Assembly: GCF_000170755.1 (NCBI RefSeq)
Contig: NZ_ABCK01000001.1
Span: forward strand, 1 to 64,000
Reading direction: 5' to 3'
Length of the DNA: 64,000 bases
Source: Lentisphaera araneosa HTCC2155
Lineage (GTDB): Bacteria; Verrucomicrobiota; Lentisphaeria; Lentisphaerales; Lentisphaeraceae
The notes beneath the pieces are model-generated. The model did not search any database, was not told the DNA's origin, and saw only the letters and a list, made by a program, of their open reading frames with translations. The position numbers were made by a program, and so were the translations under genes. Shown here piece by piece: positions 32,052 through 42,372 of this stretch (its first letter is position 1; each line of letters opens with the position of its first letter).

Positions 32052-34703
32052 ATGAAAAGATTAATTTTAAGTAGCTTATTTATCTTTACTTCAATCCAAG
32101 CTAAAGAAATAAATTTTAATCAGGATATACGGCCGATTTTATCGGATCGCTGTTTCCATTGTCATGGTCCAGATAAACATGATCGCAAGAAAAAATTAAG
32201 GCTCGACATAGCAGAAGGCGATGATGGCGCCTACCGAGTACGCCGCGGAAGATTTGGTATTGTCCCAGGTGATTTAGAAAAGAGTACCGTTTGGCAGCGT
32301 ATTATCACTGATGATGAAGACGATATCATGCCGCCCTTGGACTCTCATAAGAAGCAATTGACGGTTAAAGAAAAAGCACTCATTAAGCAATGGATTGAAG
32401 AGGGCGCTAAATACGAAGGTTTCTGGGCTTTTGAAGAGCCAAAGAAATCATCTTTGCCAAAAGAGACACCTTGGAGTAATCATCCCGTAGATTTATATGC
32501 TTTAGATAAAATGAAGCAGGAACAATTACAGCCCAATCAAGAAGCTGATAAAAGAACTCTCATTCGTCGTGTCAGTTTTGATTTAACGGGTTTGCCACCG
32601 ACAAATGAAGAAATTCATACTTTCATTAATGATAAGAGTCCCAAGGCCTACGAAAACTTAGTTGATCGTTTATTGCGTAAACCGCAATACGGTGAACACA
32701 TGAGCAAGTATTGGTTGGATTTAGTGCGTTTTGCCGATACTAACGGACGCCATCACGATCACTACCGCGATATGACTCCCTACCGCGACTGGGTTATTAA
32801 GTCATTTAACAAGAACCTTAATTACGCAGATTTTATGCGTTATCAGGTCGCAGGTGATCTTTATGAGAATCCAACAGAAGATCAGCTCGTGGCTTCGGGC
32901 TTTAATCGACTCCACCTCATCATTGATCAGGGGACTGCACCACCCGAGGAGAGTTACACGCGTAACGTGATTGATCGTGTGACGGCAGTGGGGACTGCTT
33001 TCATGGGACTAACCGTGCAATGCGCGCTTTGTCACGATCACAAATACGACCCCATCAGTCAAAAAGACTTTTTTGCGCTTTTCGCTTTCTTCAACAATTT
33101 TGATGGTGGACCGGAGACAGGCGGTAGAAAAGGGACTGACTTTAAACAGGGGTTACAGAAGCCTTATATTCGCTTAGGTGAAGAGCTTGCCAGAAAAGAA
33201 GTCAATCCCACATGGATTTGGAAAAAAGGAAAAGTCACTACAGAAAAAGCCAATTTTAAAAAGTCTTTTACACTGGAGAAAAAGCCTAGTCAAGCATTCT
33301 TGCAAGCAACATGTGATAATAGCTTCACAATCAAAATTAACGGTAAGCACCTGGGTCAGTCAAAGGAATGGCATAAGCCCCTCAAGAAAGATGTCGCGAA
33401 ATTCCTCAAGCTAGGTGAAAATCTCATTGAAGTCGAAGCTTCCAATATAGGTAATGCCGGTGGCTTTGTGGCATACCTCAAGGCTGGCGATGTGGATATT
33501 CTAAGTGATGCATCTTGGCAAGCCCAAGTACCGGGTCAAGAATGGCACGCTGCAGTGGAATTAAAAAAGCATGGTTCTGAACCATGGAAGCAGGTTTTAG
33601 ATATTAAAGGCGAAGATAACCGACGCGGAGCCATGGTGATGAAAGAGCGCAAAGACATAAAGCCAGCTCATATTCTCATCCGTGGTGAGTATGATAATCT
33701 AGGTGAAGTTGTGGAACGCAATACACCTGAGTTCTTACCTCCATTAAAGAAAGAAGGCGAGGTCGCCAGCCGTATGGATTTAGCCAATTGGTTGGTGAAT
33801 GATCATCCACTAACGGGACGTATTGCGGTTAATCGTTTTTGGCAGCAGCTCTTTGGAGTGGGTTTAGTGAAAACTTCAGAAGATTTTGGGGCTCAAGGTG
33901 AAGTTCCGAGTCATCCAGAATTATTGGATTATTTGACGGTCTATTTCCAAGAATCGAATTGGGATGTAAAGAAAATCATGAAGTTCATGGTGATGTCAAA
34001 AACCTACCGCCAATCCTCCAAAGCAAAAGAGAAATCTTATACGGAAGATCCAGAAAATAGATTATTAGCTCGTGGGTCGAGGTACCGTATGGATTCCGAG
34101 ATGATTCGCGATCAAATCTTAGCTCACAGTGGCTTGTTGTCCGATAAAATGTATGGCAAGAGCGTGAAGCCACCACAACCTGATGGTATGTGGAAAGCTG
34201 TAACTATGCCTTATTCTTACCCAAAAATTTATGAAGCTGATAGCGGCGAGGCTATATATCGCCGCAGTGTTTACACTTTCTGGAAGCGTGGCATGCCACC
34301 GCCCCAGATGAGCATCCTCAATGCTCCGGAGCGCGAAGCCTGTATTGCGCGTCGCGAACGGACCAATACTCCACTGCAGGCTTTACTGCTAATGAACGAA
34401 CCCGAGTTCCTCAAGGCTCAAGGTCACGTAGCTCGCCAAGTTGTCGCCAAGAAAAGTTTAAATGACGCCCAAAAGCTCAGCTATGTTTACGAGAAATTGA
34501 CATCTAGGGATATTAACAAAAAACAAGTTGGTCAATTAAAAACTCTACTGGAGCAATTACGTGATCACTACGCAAAAAATCCGTCAGACACCAAAGAACT
34601 TGCGAACTTATTAGAGCTCAAAAATAATCAGGCTGAGCTCGCAGCTTGGACCTTGTTGGTCAATTCGATTTACAATTTAGATATCATGAAGACAAGGGAG
34701 TAG
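32052..34703 (+). CDS. DUF1549/DUF1553 protein with PSCyt1 cytochrome c-like domain
   Basis: 883-aa exported protein typical of Planctomycetota/Lentisphaerota/Verrucomicrobiota. Signal peptide 1-17. A PSCyt1 domain has the heme motif CFHCH (34-38). DUF1549 (PSCyt2, about 150-350) holds YWLDLVRFADTNGRHHD and CALCHDHKYDP. DUF1553 (about 560-830) holds RIAVNRFWQQLFGVGLV and RERTNTPLQALLLMN. Between them (about 395-490) lies an inserted beta-sandwich-like stretch. These proteins pair with DUF1501 partners in polysaccharide loci; the biochemical role is unproven. It is first of a three-gene operon. Confidence 0.9.
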   Translation: MKRLILSSLFIFTSIQAKEINFNQDIRPILSDRCFHCHGPDKHDRKKKLRLDIAEGDDGAYRVRRGRFGIVPGDLEKSTVWQRIITDDEDDIMPPLDSHKKQLTVKEKALIKQWIEEGAKYEGFWAFEEPKKSSLPKETPWSNHPVDLYALDKMKQEQLQPNQEADKRTLIRRVSFDLTGLPPTNEEIHTFINDKSPKAYENLVDRLLRKPQYGEHMSKYWLDLVRFADTNGRHHDHYRDMTPYRDWVIKSFNKNLNYADFMRYQVAGDLYENPTEDQLVASGFNRLHLIIDQGTAPPEESYTRNVIDRVTAVGTAFMGLTVQCALCHDHKYDPISQKDFFALFAFFNNFDGGPETGGRKGTDFKQGLQKPYIRLGEELARKEVNPTWIWKKGKVTTEKANFKKSFTLEKKPSQAFLQATCDNSFTIKINGKHLGQSKEWHKPLKKDVAKFLKLGENLIEVEASNIGNAGGFVAYLKAGDVDILSDASWQAQVPGQEWHAAVELKKHGSEPWKQVLDIKGEDNRRGAMVMKERKDIKPAHILIRGEYDNLGEVVERNTPEFLPPLKKEGEVASRMDLANWLVNDHPLTGRIAVNRFWQQLFGVGLVKTSEDFGAQGEVPSHPELLDYLTVYFQESNWDVKKIMKFMVMSKTYRQSSKAKEKSYTEDPENRLLARGSRYRMDSEMIRDQILAHSGLLSDKMYGKSVKPPQPDGMWKAVTMPYSYPKIYEADSGEAIYRRSVYTFWKRGMPPPQMSILNAPEREACIARRERTNTPLQALLLMNEPEFLKAQGHVARQVVAKKSLNDAQKLSYVYEKLTSRDINKKQVGQLKTLLEQLRDHYAKNPSDTKELANLLELKNNQAELAAWTLLVNSIYNLDIMKTRE

Positions 34704-34706
34704 GCT

Positions 34707-36110
34707 ATGTTATCCAGAAGATCATTTTTACAAAATAGTGCCCTAGGCTTAGCTGCCTTAAATTCCAATCCTTTGCGAGCTGCGCAAAGTCCCTTGGGGC
34801 AGACACATCACAAAGCCAAAGCTAAACGCGTTATCTTTTTGTTCATGGCAGGAGGTCAGAGTCAGCTCGACCTCTTTGATCATAAACCAGAGCTACACAA
34901 ACTCTTTAATACTAAATTGCCTCCATCGGTGAGTAATGGTCAGCGTGTTACACAAATGACCAAAGGCAAAGAACAGTTAATTCAACCGTCAAAATACAAG
35001 TTTGCTCAGCATGGCCAGAGTGGCACTTGGATGAGTGAACTGATGCCTCATCTTGCTAAGAAGGTGGACGATATCTGCATGATTAAATCCATGAATACCA
35101 TTTCGATCAACCACGACCCAGGAAAAACTTTACTTTGTACGGGCGCCGAATTACCTGGACGTCCGAGCATTGGCTCATGGCTCAATTATGGTTTGGGTTC
35201 AGAGAATAAAAACTTACCTGGCAATATTGTCATGCCATCGGCTTTCTGGACGGGTGGTAAAGGAAATGTCCAAGCACTCTATAGCCGTTTATGGGGTAAT
35301 GGATTTCTACCCTCTAAGCATCAGGGTACAGCTCTGCAGGCAGCAGGTGATCCCGTTCTCTTTTTATCAGACCCCAAGGGTGTGAGTCGCTCGACGCGTA
35401 GAATGATGCTCAACTCAATTGGCAAACTCAATCAAGCGGACTTTCAATCCATTGGCGACCCCGAAATTAAAGCGACTATTGCTCAGCAGGAACTGGCTTA
35501 CCGCATGCAGGACTCGGTGCCTGAATTAGTCGATATCTCAAAAGAATCAAAAGCGACTTTGGATATGTATGGACCCGAAGTTCACAAGCAGGGCTCTTTT
35601 GCCCGCAACTGCTTATTAGCTCGTCGCATGGCGGAACGCGGTGTGCGCTTTATTCAGCTCTTCCACCGTGGCTGGGACCATCACAACACCTTACCTAAAA
35701 AGATTGAAGGTCAATGTTACGATGTGGATCAGGCCTCTGCAGCTTTAATTCAAGACCTCAAGCAACGCGGCATGTTGGAAGACACCATCGTAGTTTCCAT
35801 CGGTGAATTTGGTCGCACAGTTTATGGCCAGGGTAAGCTTAATCGCGATAATTATGGACGAGATCACCATCCACGCTGTTTCTCTGCTTGGTTAGCTGGG
35901 GGCGGTTTTAAACCGGGGCTTAGTTATGGTGAAACAGATGAGTTCTCTTATAATGTCGTTGACAAGCCTGTATCAGTTGCCGATTTGCATGCCACTATGC
36001 TGTGGCAATTGGGGATTGATCACCATAAACTCACTTTCCCTTTCCAAGGTCTGGATTTTAAATTGACGGGAGTCGACCCCTGTGATGTCGTTCAAGGCTT
36101 AGTCACTTGA
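34707..36110 (+). CDS. DUF1501 protein, Tat-exported sulfatase-like
   Basis: 467-aa protein with a twin-arginine signal ([18 protein letters not shown]), then a DUF1501 domain of alkaline phosphatase/sulfatase-like fold. Seen segments: [42 protein letters not shown] and [14 protein letters not shown] with [17 protein letters not shown]. It lies 3 bp after the DUF1549/DUF1553 gene, its invariant partner in PVC genomes. It overlaps the deacetylase gene by 4 bp. Function is not established. Confidence 0.9.
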   Translation: MLSRRSFLQNSALGLAALNSNPLRAAQSPLGQTHHKAKAKRVIFLFMAGGQSQLDLFDHKPELHKLFNTKLPPSVSNGQRVTQMTKGKEQLIQPSKYKFAQHGQSGTWMSELMPHLAKKVDDICMIKSMNTISINHDPGKTLLCTGAELPGRPSIGSWLNYGLGSENKNLPGNIVMPSAFWTGGKGNVQALYSRLWGNGFLPSKHQGTALQAAGDPVLFLSDPKGVSRSTRRMMLNSIGKLNQADFQSIGDPEIKATIAQQELAYRMQDSVPELVDISKESKATLDMYGPEVHKQGSFARNCLLARRMAERGVRFIQLFHRGWDHHNTLPKKIEGQCYDVDQASAALIQDLKQRGMLEDTIVVSIGEFGRTVYGQGKLNRDNYGRDHHPRCFSAWLAGGGFKPGLSYGETDEFSYNVVDKPVSVADLHATMLWQLGIDHHKLTFPFQGLDFKLTGVDPCDVVQGLVT

Positions 36111-36811
36111 GGCTGCTATTCTTATCGCTTTTCCTCCTACTTTTTAATTTAAAGGCAGAAAAAATCGTCGTTCTCACTTTTGACGATTCAGTCAAGAGTC
36201 ACTACACTTTTGTGGCGCCACTATTAAAAGAATATGGTTTTAATGCCACCTTTTTTATCACAGAGGGCTTTTCATTTCACAAGAGAAAAGACCTTTACAT
36301 GACTTGGGAAGAAGTTAAAAAACTGCATGATCAAGGCTTTGAGATTGGCAATCATACTAAGGCTCATCGCAATGTCAAAAAAATGACGAAAGATCAGTTA
36401 CGTCAATCGCTCGAGCATATAGAAAAACAATGTAAAAAGCATGGAATCCCCAAGCCGACGTCTTTTTGTTACCCTGGTTATGCCACGGATCCGAAAGCGC
36501 TAAGTGTGTTGAAAGATATGGGTTATAACTTAGCCCGTGCAGGTGGAAATAAAGCCAGCAAAGTGGGTAAGGAAGATTTACTGCTCTTGCCTCAAGCTTT
36601 TGATGCTAAGCCCAAAAGTACACTGGATCAGTTTAAAAAAGCCCTTGACCAAGCAGATGCTAAACACATTCCCATTTTAACCTTTCACGGGGTTCCCGAT
36701 ATTGAGCACCCCTGGGTAAATACTGATCCAGAAAAATTTAAAAGCTACATGAAGTACTTAAAAGATAATAATTTTAAGGTCATTGCACTGCGGGATTATC
36801 CACTAAACTAA
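36107..36811 (+). CDS. Secreted polysaccharide deacetylase (CE4/NodB-like)
   Basis: 234-aa exported enzyme. The TTG start at 36107 overlaps the upstream stop (TTGA) and gives a signal peptide [16 protein letters not shown]. NodB motifs are visible: [12 protein letters not shown] (catalytic and metal Asp), [12 protein letters not shown] (two metal-binding His), [11 protein letters not shown] and [10 protein letters not shown] with the C-terminal His. These enzymes remove N- or O-acetyl groups from polysaccharides. Third gene of the DUF1549-DUF1501 operon and followed by a terminator. Confidence 0.85.
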   Translation: MRLLFLSLFLLLFNLKAEKIVVLTFDDSVKSHYTFVAPLLKEYGFNATFFITEGFSFHKRKDLYMTWEEVKKLHDQGFEIGNHTKAHRNVKKMTKDQLRQSLEHIEKQCKKHGIPKPTSFCYPGYATDPKALSVLKDMGYNLARAGGNKASKVGKEDLLLLPQAFDAKPKSTLDQFKKALDQADAKHIPILTFHGVPDIEHPWVNTDPEKFKSYMKYLKDNNFKVIALRDYPLN

Positions 36812-36876
36812 TGCCCCATAATTACTTAAGGGGATAGTGTTTAGCAAAATGTGAACGGACAATAATTTACTAATTT

Positions 36877-36897
36877 AGTCTCGCTCCGAGACTTTTT
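36877..36897 (+). terminator. Rho-independent terminator of the DUF1549-DUF1501-deacetylase operon
   Basis: Perfect 7-bp stem AGTCTCG-CTC-CGAGACT followed by TTTTT, 65 bp after the deacetylase stop. Confidence 0.8.
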
Positions 36898-37510
36898 AAC
36901 TTCTCTTAATGACACTTCTATTCACTAATGCGATAAAAAATTTAGGCGCTTTCGAGTATGATGTTTGAGTAGGAAGCTGTACCGCCGGTACGTATTAAAT
37001 AAATTCATCGTTCGACTAAAAACTTTATTGAAATTCACCTTTGGGATGGACCAGCCTAAACAGCACTTTCATCAAAGTCATATTGATCTAAGCTTGGAGC
37101 ATGGACAAGGATTTTTGGAGCACACCAAATGGCATTTACAAAAATGACCAGTTGCATACCCATCTTTTTGAAAAATGAGCCATGCACGGTAAGTTTGGGT
37201 CGAGCCAGTTGGCTACATTTCGTTTGCGGTTCTTGGCATAAGAGGTGAAAACATTGCTAAGCTTATAGTGAACTGTATTTTGGTCCGTCAAAATCACAGC
37301 TCTAATAGCTTAGCATAAAGGGCTGGCGACTGTAAATTGTCAAACTCAATAATTTGAGATGCCAACTTATCTAAAACGGTATTTTTTTTATACGAGTGGT
37401 CAAGGAGGAGAGATCACCCCAGCCCTATTCATTTTAGCAGATGATTAGGGCATTAGGTTTTACACCATCCTTGTTCAGTTGCAAAGTAACAGTTAGCAGG
37501 TATTTTCAAT
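36898..37510. other. Noncoding or degraded spacer
   Basis: No convincing gene. A minus-strand open stretch near 37140-37320 encodes VILTDQNTVHYKLSN and later NVANWLDPN but is cut by stops and has no start context. It may be a decayed gene. No inverted repeats or RNA structures were recognised. Confidence 0.35.
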
Positions 37511-38188
37511 TTATTCGAACACAAAACCGTCACCTCCTGACCAAGAAGGATTAGATGTGTCCCAGGCAACCCATTGGGGATTAGAAAGTAAAGTGGTCCA
37601 TTTTAAACTAGCAACATGGCCATCAGCAAATAATAAGTTAGTTTTTGTACCCACGTGCCTAATATTGAAGTTGTCGGAACGATACTGAACCATCCAGGAA
37701 GTTTCCACAGACTCTCCCACCATCGCCGTTTCTGCAGACGAAGTCAAGGCTGTAATTGATCGATTATTATCACCGCCTGAACCTTGCAGGTGCATATTAA
37801 ACATGTAGTTCTTAAAATATGAGAATACATTTTCTTGCTGTGAACTTTCTGTACATATAAATGTATCGTTGTTATTGATATAAAGGTCATCAATTTTGAC
37901 TTGATAATCGCCAAATACTTTTTCAGCAATTAATCCTGATGCATAGTAACTATAGCCATTGTATCCTTTCGTCCCTAAGTCATTATCGGTGTAATTAGGG
38001 ACAAAAAAATTCTTATTATCATCCAATTGCATATAAATGCCTTGACCTTGGCTTTTAAGGTTGATATTACATACCATAGCTTTTGATGTGCGTCGAGCTT
38101 TGCCCAGTACCGGTAACAATAATGATGCCAATATACCAATTATCGCAACCACAACCAATAACTCGATCAAAGTAAATCTTTTTTTCAT
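37511..38188 (-). CDS. Prepilin-like protein with H-X10-DG motif
   Basis: 225-aa pseudopilin-like secreted protein: MKKR followed by [24 protein letters not shown]. The C-terminal RHVGTKTNLLFADGHVASLKW is the H-X-DG motif, with ten residues between H and D. Arg, not Gly, precedes the cleavage-site Phe. AAAGG precedes the ATG. Its upstream region carries the 32-bp motif shared with the GH16-sulfatase operon, suggesting co-regulation with polysaccharide degradation. Confidence 0.82.
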   Translation of the reverse strand: MKKRFTLIELLVVVAIIGILASLLLPVLGKARRTSKAMVCNINLKSQGQGIYMQLDDNKNFFVPNYTDNDLGTKGYNGYSYYASGLIAEKVFGDYQVKIDDLYINNNDTFICTESSQQENVFSYFKNYMFNMHLQGSGGDNNRSITALTSSAETAMVGESVETSWMVQYRSDNFNIRHVGTKTNLLFADGHVASLKWTTLLSNPQWVAWDTSNPSWSGGDGFVFE

Positions 38189-38220
38189 TTCGCGTGCCTT
38201 TGTTTATGTTGATAACATAT

Positions 38221-38252
38221 AAACAACTGTGAATTTCACTTCTTTACATTGA
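38221..38252 (-). promoter_or_regulatory. Shared upstream motif B, copy 1
   Basis: The 32 bp match 45860-45891 at about 27 positions. On the minus strand the blocks are TCAATGTAAAGA, a variable 4 bp, then AAAT, one variable base, and CACAGTTGTTT. It lies 33-64 bp upstream of the prepilin-like gene start. Confidence 0.55.
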
Positions 38253-38348
38253 TATGAAAATGATTAGCTGAGTTTAAGTCGTTGATAAATAAGTGTTAGC
38301 AGAACAGGGAAGGTTTGGAGAAGCTTTTTTACCTTCTCTTTATTAAAA

Positions 38349-40346
38349 TTAGTGCTTCACGCTAAGGTTTATTTTACTTTTTAAAGTTGATAGAACCGCC
38401 GCTGAGTACTGAGATTTAAAAAGCTCTAACTCCTCCAAAGTTGAATTTTCATTAATAAGTTGAATAATTTGTGATTCGTCAGCTATTAATACATGGCTTA
38501 AAATTATTTTTTTTATTTCAAGCCCTCTTAAGAGAGAAAATGATTCGGCAGGTACTTTGTCATAGTAAAGGACATTTAATTTGGGGCCAATAAGTTTTAG
38601 TACTTTTGTTTGAGAATTATACTCAAAACCCTTATCGTCCCAGTTGGGGTTAAATGACTTAAGTAACTCTTTCACTACTTGCTCGTAGCCTGTGAGGTCT
38701 TTGCGTACCTCTAGGTCGTACATTAGCGTTCTATTGAGCATTGCAGGAGGCATATGACCATTTGTTTGAAGTCTGATTTGTCGAATAATTGAGATGAAAT
38801 CATTGATTGAGACATGTAAACTTTTCTTAGGGATAGAGTCTGTCGAAAAAGCACCTTGAATAATTTGGTACAAATAAAAATCTTTATGGTATTTACTTAG
38901 AGCCTGTTTTGCTTCAAGGTAACTTTGTCGAATAAACATGAGGTGACCTTTAGCTCTGAGAAGATCATTGTTATCAGGTTTTTTTTCTAGAGCATAACGA
39001 TTTGCCATCAACTCTTTATTTAGAGTGTGCCTTAAAGAAACGGTGTAATTTGTTGTCCCAAAAACTTTGTATTGTGAACTTAGGTCATCTAAGTATCTAT
39101 CCCGCATAAATTCACGACTTGCTGTTTCTTCTCTTAATAGACGCAAGGTTTTTTCAGTTTCATAACGTGCTGTTTCCGCTGCCATTCGTGCATGGTTTTC
39201 GGCTTTTCTACTCTCTGCCAAATGTGATACATAGAGAGATGTGGTAATTGTAATAGTTATTAAACTTAGCACAACAATTAAACATATAGTTGTGTTTCTC
39301 AAGACAAAACGCTTAAGCTCTTTGAAAAAACCGGATTTTTCCGAAGAAGTAGTATACCCTTGTTTATATTTGCGAAGGTCATCAATAAGTTCATCTACTG
39401 ATGAAAAACGTTTAGATGGTTCTCGTTGCACTGCTTTCATGATGATAGCTTCAAGGGAGTCTGATATTGTAAATTCCTTGGAGGGGGGGGAGATTATTGT
39501 TCCATCTATAGTTTCTTGTAGGACTGTTTTTAAAGAACTCCCTGTAAATGGTGGTTTTAAAGTAGAAATTTCATAGAGGATTATACCTAGCGCATATATG
39601 TCTGTTTGTTTTGTTTTTTCTTCGTTTAAAAGGCATTGCTCCGGTGCCATATAACCAGGAGTTCCACTGATTGAGTTTGAATTATTTTGGTTTATTACTA
39701 GATTTTCATTGTAGCGTTCATCCGCGACATCACTTAATTCAAGTTTTTTGAGTACTTTGGCTAAGCCCCAATCAAAAACAATGACTTCACCATGATCACC
39801 TACTTGAATATTTCCTGGTTTTAGGTCAAGATGAATGATGTCATGTGAATGAGCATACGAAACAGCATCACATATTTTAAGAAAAATTTCCAACATATAT
39901 AATCTTTGGGCCTGTACTAAAGCACCAGATTCTTTATTCACTTTCCTTAGTAAGCGATCCAGTGAAGTCCCAGATTTCAAATCCATTGTAAAATAAGGCC
40001 CCTGCTCAGGATCATGTCCAATATCATAAATTGTTACGATATTGGGATGATCCAAATGAGCTACCAAACGAGCTTCGTGCAAAAATGAATCAAGGGTATT
40101 TCCCGAGAAGTTTTCATTTACATGAGCTATAGCAACGTCACGACATGTAAAGTTGTCATATACACGAGAAATTTGTTTCATCATGCCTGAGCCAATAATC
40201 TCACGATGGCAATAACGATTATGTTTTTCTTCAAACAATAAAAAATTGGACTCATCTAGATCGTTTTCACGAGTAGTAAACATGGCTATATCGTATAATT
40301 TTATTTTCTCTTCAAAATTCACATTGTGAGCCATAGGGAGCACCAT
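38349..40346 (-). CDS. Membrane Ser/Thr protein kinase paired with an ECF sigma factor
   Basis: 665-aa protein: cytoplasmic kinase domain (about 45-335), one membrane segment (about 355-378) and an extracytoplasmic C-terminal region. The latter has helical repeats, then a leucine-rich-like end (LRGLEIKKIILSHVL ... LEELELFKS). The catalytic loop HLDLKPGN (Asp174) and DWGLAK (Asp192) are present, as is GTPGYMAPEQ. The beta-3 segment reads VAIAHV, with no lysine where VAxK is expected. ATG 40346 is 2 bp after the sigma gene; ATG 40334 is an alternative. Confidence 0.85.
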   Translation of the reverse strand: MVLPMAHNVNFEEKIKLYDIAMFTTRENDLDESNFLLFEEKHNRYCHREIIGSGMMKQISRVYDNFTCRDVAIAHVNENFSGNTLDSFLHEARLVAHLDHPNIVTIYDIGHDPEQGPYFTMDLKSGTSLDRLLRKVNKESGALVQAQRLYMLEIFLKICDAVSYAHSHDIIHLDLKPGNIQVGDHGEVIVFDWGLAKVLKKLELSDVADERYNENLVINQNNSNSISGTPGYMAPEQCLLNEEKTKQTDIYALGIILYEISTLKPPFTGSSLKTVLQETIDGTIISPPSKEFTISDSLEAIIMKAVQREPSKRFSSVDELIDDLRKYKQGYTTSSEKSGFFKELKRFVLRNTTICLIVVLSLITITITTSLYVSHLAESRKAENHARMAAETARYETEKTLRLLREETASREFMRDRYLDDLSSQYKVFGTTNYTVSLRHTLNKELMANRYALEKKPDNNDLLRAKGHLMFIRQSYLEAKQALSKYHKDFYLYQIIQGAFSTDSIPKKSLHVSINDFISIIRQIRLQTNGHMPPAMLNRTLMYDLEVRKDLTGYEQVVKELLKSFNPNWDDKGFEYNSQTKVLKLIGPKLNVLYYDKVPAESFSLLRGLEIKKIILSHVLIADESQIIQLINENSTLEELELFKSQYSAAVLSTLKSKINLSVKH

Positions 40347-40348
40347 TT

Positions 40349-40942
40349 TTAAAATTCTAACTCTTCGGTTAGTTGACGTATTTCAACTAACATTCGTGCT
40401 TTAATTCGGTTACGAATTATATAAACTGTCTCTTTTTTCACACCCAAGTATTCAGCGATCTCTTCTACCGGCTGGTTATTCAATGTCATTTCAAAGCATT
40501 TAATGGACTTCTCAGCAAAAATACTACGCATTCGCTCCATGGCACAATCCACTAAATATTGTTTCCATTGATTTTCTATAAGATCATCAATTTCTGCATT
40601 AGTATGAGTTTCAAACACTCCCAATGACTGGTGATACTTGTTAATATTTTTATCATAACGGCTCTGTTTAATGAGGTGGTTTTTGGCTGTGTTTCGAATC
40701 ACAGTTCCGAGCCAGGTTCTAAAGCGTGAGTTTTGCTTGATATACTTACGTATATTCTTATGTAAATTTAGGAGGATTTCTTGTACCACATCATCCCTGT
40801 CACTAAAGTCTACATTCACTTGTTTGAGCAAGAAATATATAAAGGGACGATAACAAGCTTCAAATTCTTCCCAAGCCTCATCATCGGTACCTAGCTGTAT
40901 CCTTTGAATGATAGACTCTCTAGTGTTCCAGTTTTCACTCAT
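40349..40942 (-). CDS. ECF-type RNA polymerase sigma factor
   Basis: 197-aa sigma-70 family protein. Region 2 (about 20-95) includes FEACYRPFIYFLLKQV, DDVVQEILLNLHKNI and FRTWLGTVIRNTAKNHL. Region 4 (about 135-190) contains the helix-turn-helix VEEIAEYLGVKKETVYIIRNRIKARM. GAGG precedes the ATG at 8 nt. The downstream gene is a transmembrane kinase starting 2 bp after its stop, so kinase and sigma factor probably form one signalling module. It is paralogous to the pair at 57988-60686. Confidence 0.9.
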   Translation of the reverse strand: MSENWNTRESIIQRIQLGTDDEAWEEFEACYRPFIYFLLKQVNVDFSDRDDVVQEILLNLHKNIRKYIKQNSRFRTWLGTVIRNTAKNHLIKQSRYDKNINKYHQSLGVFETHTNAEIDDLIENQWKQYLVDCAMERMRSIFAEKSIKCFEMTLNNQPVEEIAEYLGVKKETVYIIRNRIKARMLVEIRQLTEELEF

Positions 40943-41111
40943 ATATTTAGCCTCTATTATTCATATAAGATATATTAATGACTGGTTTTTAATTATCAAT
41001 TTCATACTGAACGCAGCTAAACAATAAAGATTTCAAGTCTTTTCACTCATTAGATGAAAATCACATCACTTACATCAAGCAATAATCATTACGTTTCTAC
41101 TTATTCAGCCC

Positions 41112-42218
41112 CTACTCATTATTTACTAATATGGTTATATTGCCACTTATATTTCTTTTTTTGTCAAAAACAGCTATGTAAACGGCAATAGGACTTCCCA
41201 TATTATTTGTTAATATAAAAGGTCGTTCGAAGCGACTTGGTTGCCAAGTTTTATGGTTACTTAAACTGAATTCTTTTTTAGAAAACAAAACCTGCCTAGC
41301 AGGTTGCCAAGAATAACTATCTTTGGACGAAAAGAGTCTCAGATCAGGTTTTTCCATAACATGGCAAGCCATATAAAAACGCTTTAGTTTTTTATCGTAC
41401 CATAGTCCTGCATCTTCTGTTTGAGCTTCGCTATAAACAGGCGTTTTTTGGAATACAAATGGACCTTGAGCCTTACTTGAATGGCCGACTAACTGAATCC
41501 TAAACCAGCCATCCTTATTTACATCATCTCCTTTCATGACCATAACGTACTTTCCGTCCAAGTAGGTGACAGCGGGATTAACGGCAATATTTTTAAAGTT
41601 GCCATGAGGTGTGACAACGGGTTCTTTTGATCTTATGAAGGGCCCTGAGGGAGAATCTGATAGTGCTACACCAATGCGTTGAGAATTCCGTACCTTGCTA
41701 CGATTATTCTTTAGCCATTTATCCGTGGGGTATACATTTTTTTCAGTGGTTTTGTATATATTTCGTAAGTCATTTGAAATATAATAAAGAGCTATTTTTC
41801 CATCAACGACACAAATGCTTGGATTATGAGCGTTATTAATATCCCAGCCGTTTAAATTCTTCCCCTCTATAACAGTATTCACATATTTAAAGGGCCCTTC
41901 GGGATTATCGGCAACAGCATGCGCAATTTCACAATGAGTCATCCAAGCACTAAAACCACGCTTTTTAGGCCAACGTGAGTAATAACTGTGATATTTACCA
42001 TCATTCCATTTAATTACAGCCATGCCCCAAATGAAATAATCAGGATCCACTAAAACATGGGGGTTTGTTTTTTGAGCATAAAAATCACTTTGTACATTTG
42101 CATCTAACTTGAAATATTTAATTTCTAATGAATCACCTGCTAGAGGATTCTCGATAGCGATAGTTGTACCACAAAGTAAAGTGATTAAAAAATAAAAGAT
42201 TAACTTAAAGCTATGCAT
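41112..42218 (-). CDS. Secreted GH43/GH117-like five-bladed beta-propeller glycosidase
   Basis: 368-aa exported protein (signal peptide about 1-22). VDPDYFIWGMAVIKWNDGKYHSYYSRW, NAHNPSICVVDGKIALYYIS and TEDAGLWYDKKLKRFYMACHV look like propeller blades of the GH32/43/62/117 fold, with acidic residues at blade starts. The exact family and substrate (arabinan, xylan, or agar/carrageenan oligosaccharides) cannot be fixed. It lies downstream of the sulfatase operon, after a 154-bp gap with no gene. Confidence 0.7.
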   Translation of the reverse strand: MHSFKLIFYFLITLLCGTTIAIENPLAGDSLEIKYFKLDANVQSDFYAQKTNPHVLVDPDYFIWGMAVIKWNDGKYHSYYSRWPKKRGFSAWMTHCEIAHAVADNPEGPFKYVNTVIEGKNLNGWDINNAHNPSICVVDGKIALYYISNDLRNIYKTTEKNVYPTDKWLKNNRSKVRNSQRIGVALSDSPSGPFIRSKEPVVTPHGNFKNIAVNPAVTYLDGKYVMVMKGDDVNKDGWFRIQLVGHSSKAQGPFVFQKTPVYSEAQTEDAGLWYDKKLKRFYMACHVMEKPDLRLFSSKDSYSWQPARQVLFSKKEFSLSNHKTWQPSRFERPFILTNNMGSPIAVYIAVFDKKRNISGNITILVNNE

Positions 42219-42372
42219 TATAGGTCCTTAGTATTATTTTTTATGAAATCTTTCTTAATAACTTTGATTTATATAATCAAATAAACCACAAGCTATTCTA
42301 ATTAAGCTTTGTATAAGGTGCTGTCAGCACAATGGGTCTTTTAGATTTCTTAACCATTGCGCCGATACTCAA

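Noticed and set aside
36965-37147. 60-codon plus-strand open frame with a non-ATG start
   Set aside because: No ribosome site and no recognisable protein. It is more likely part of a decayed region.
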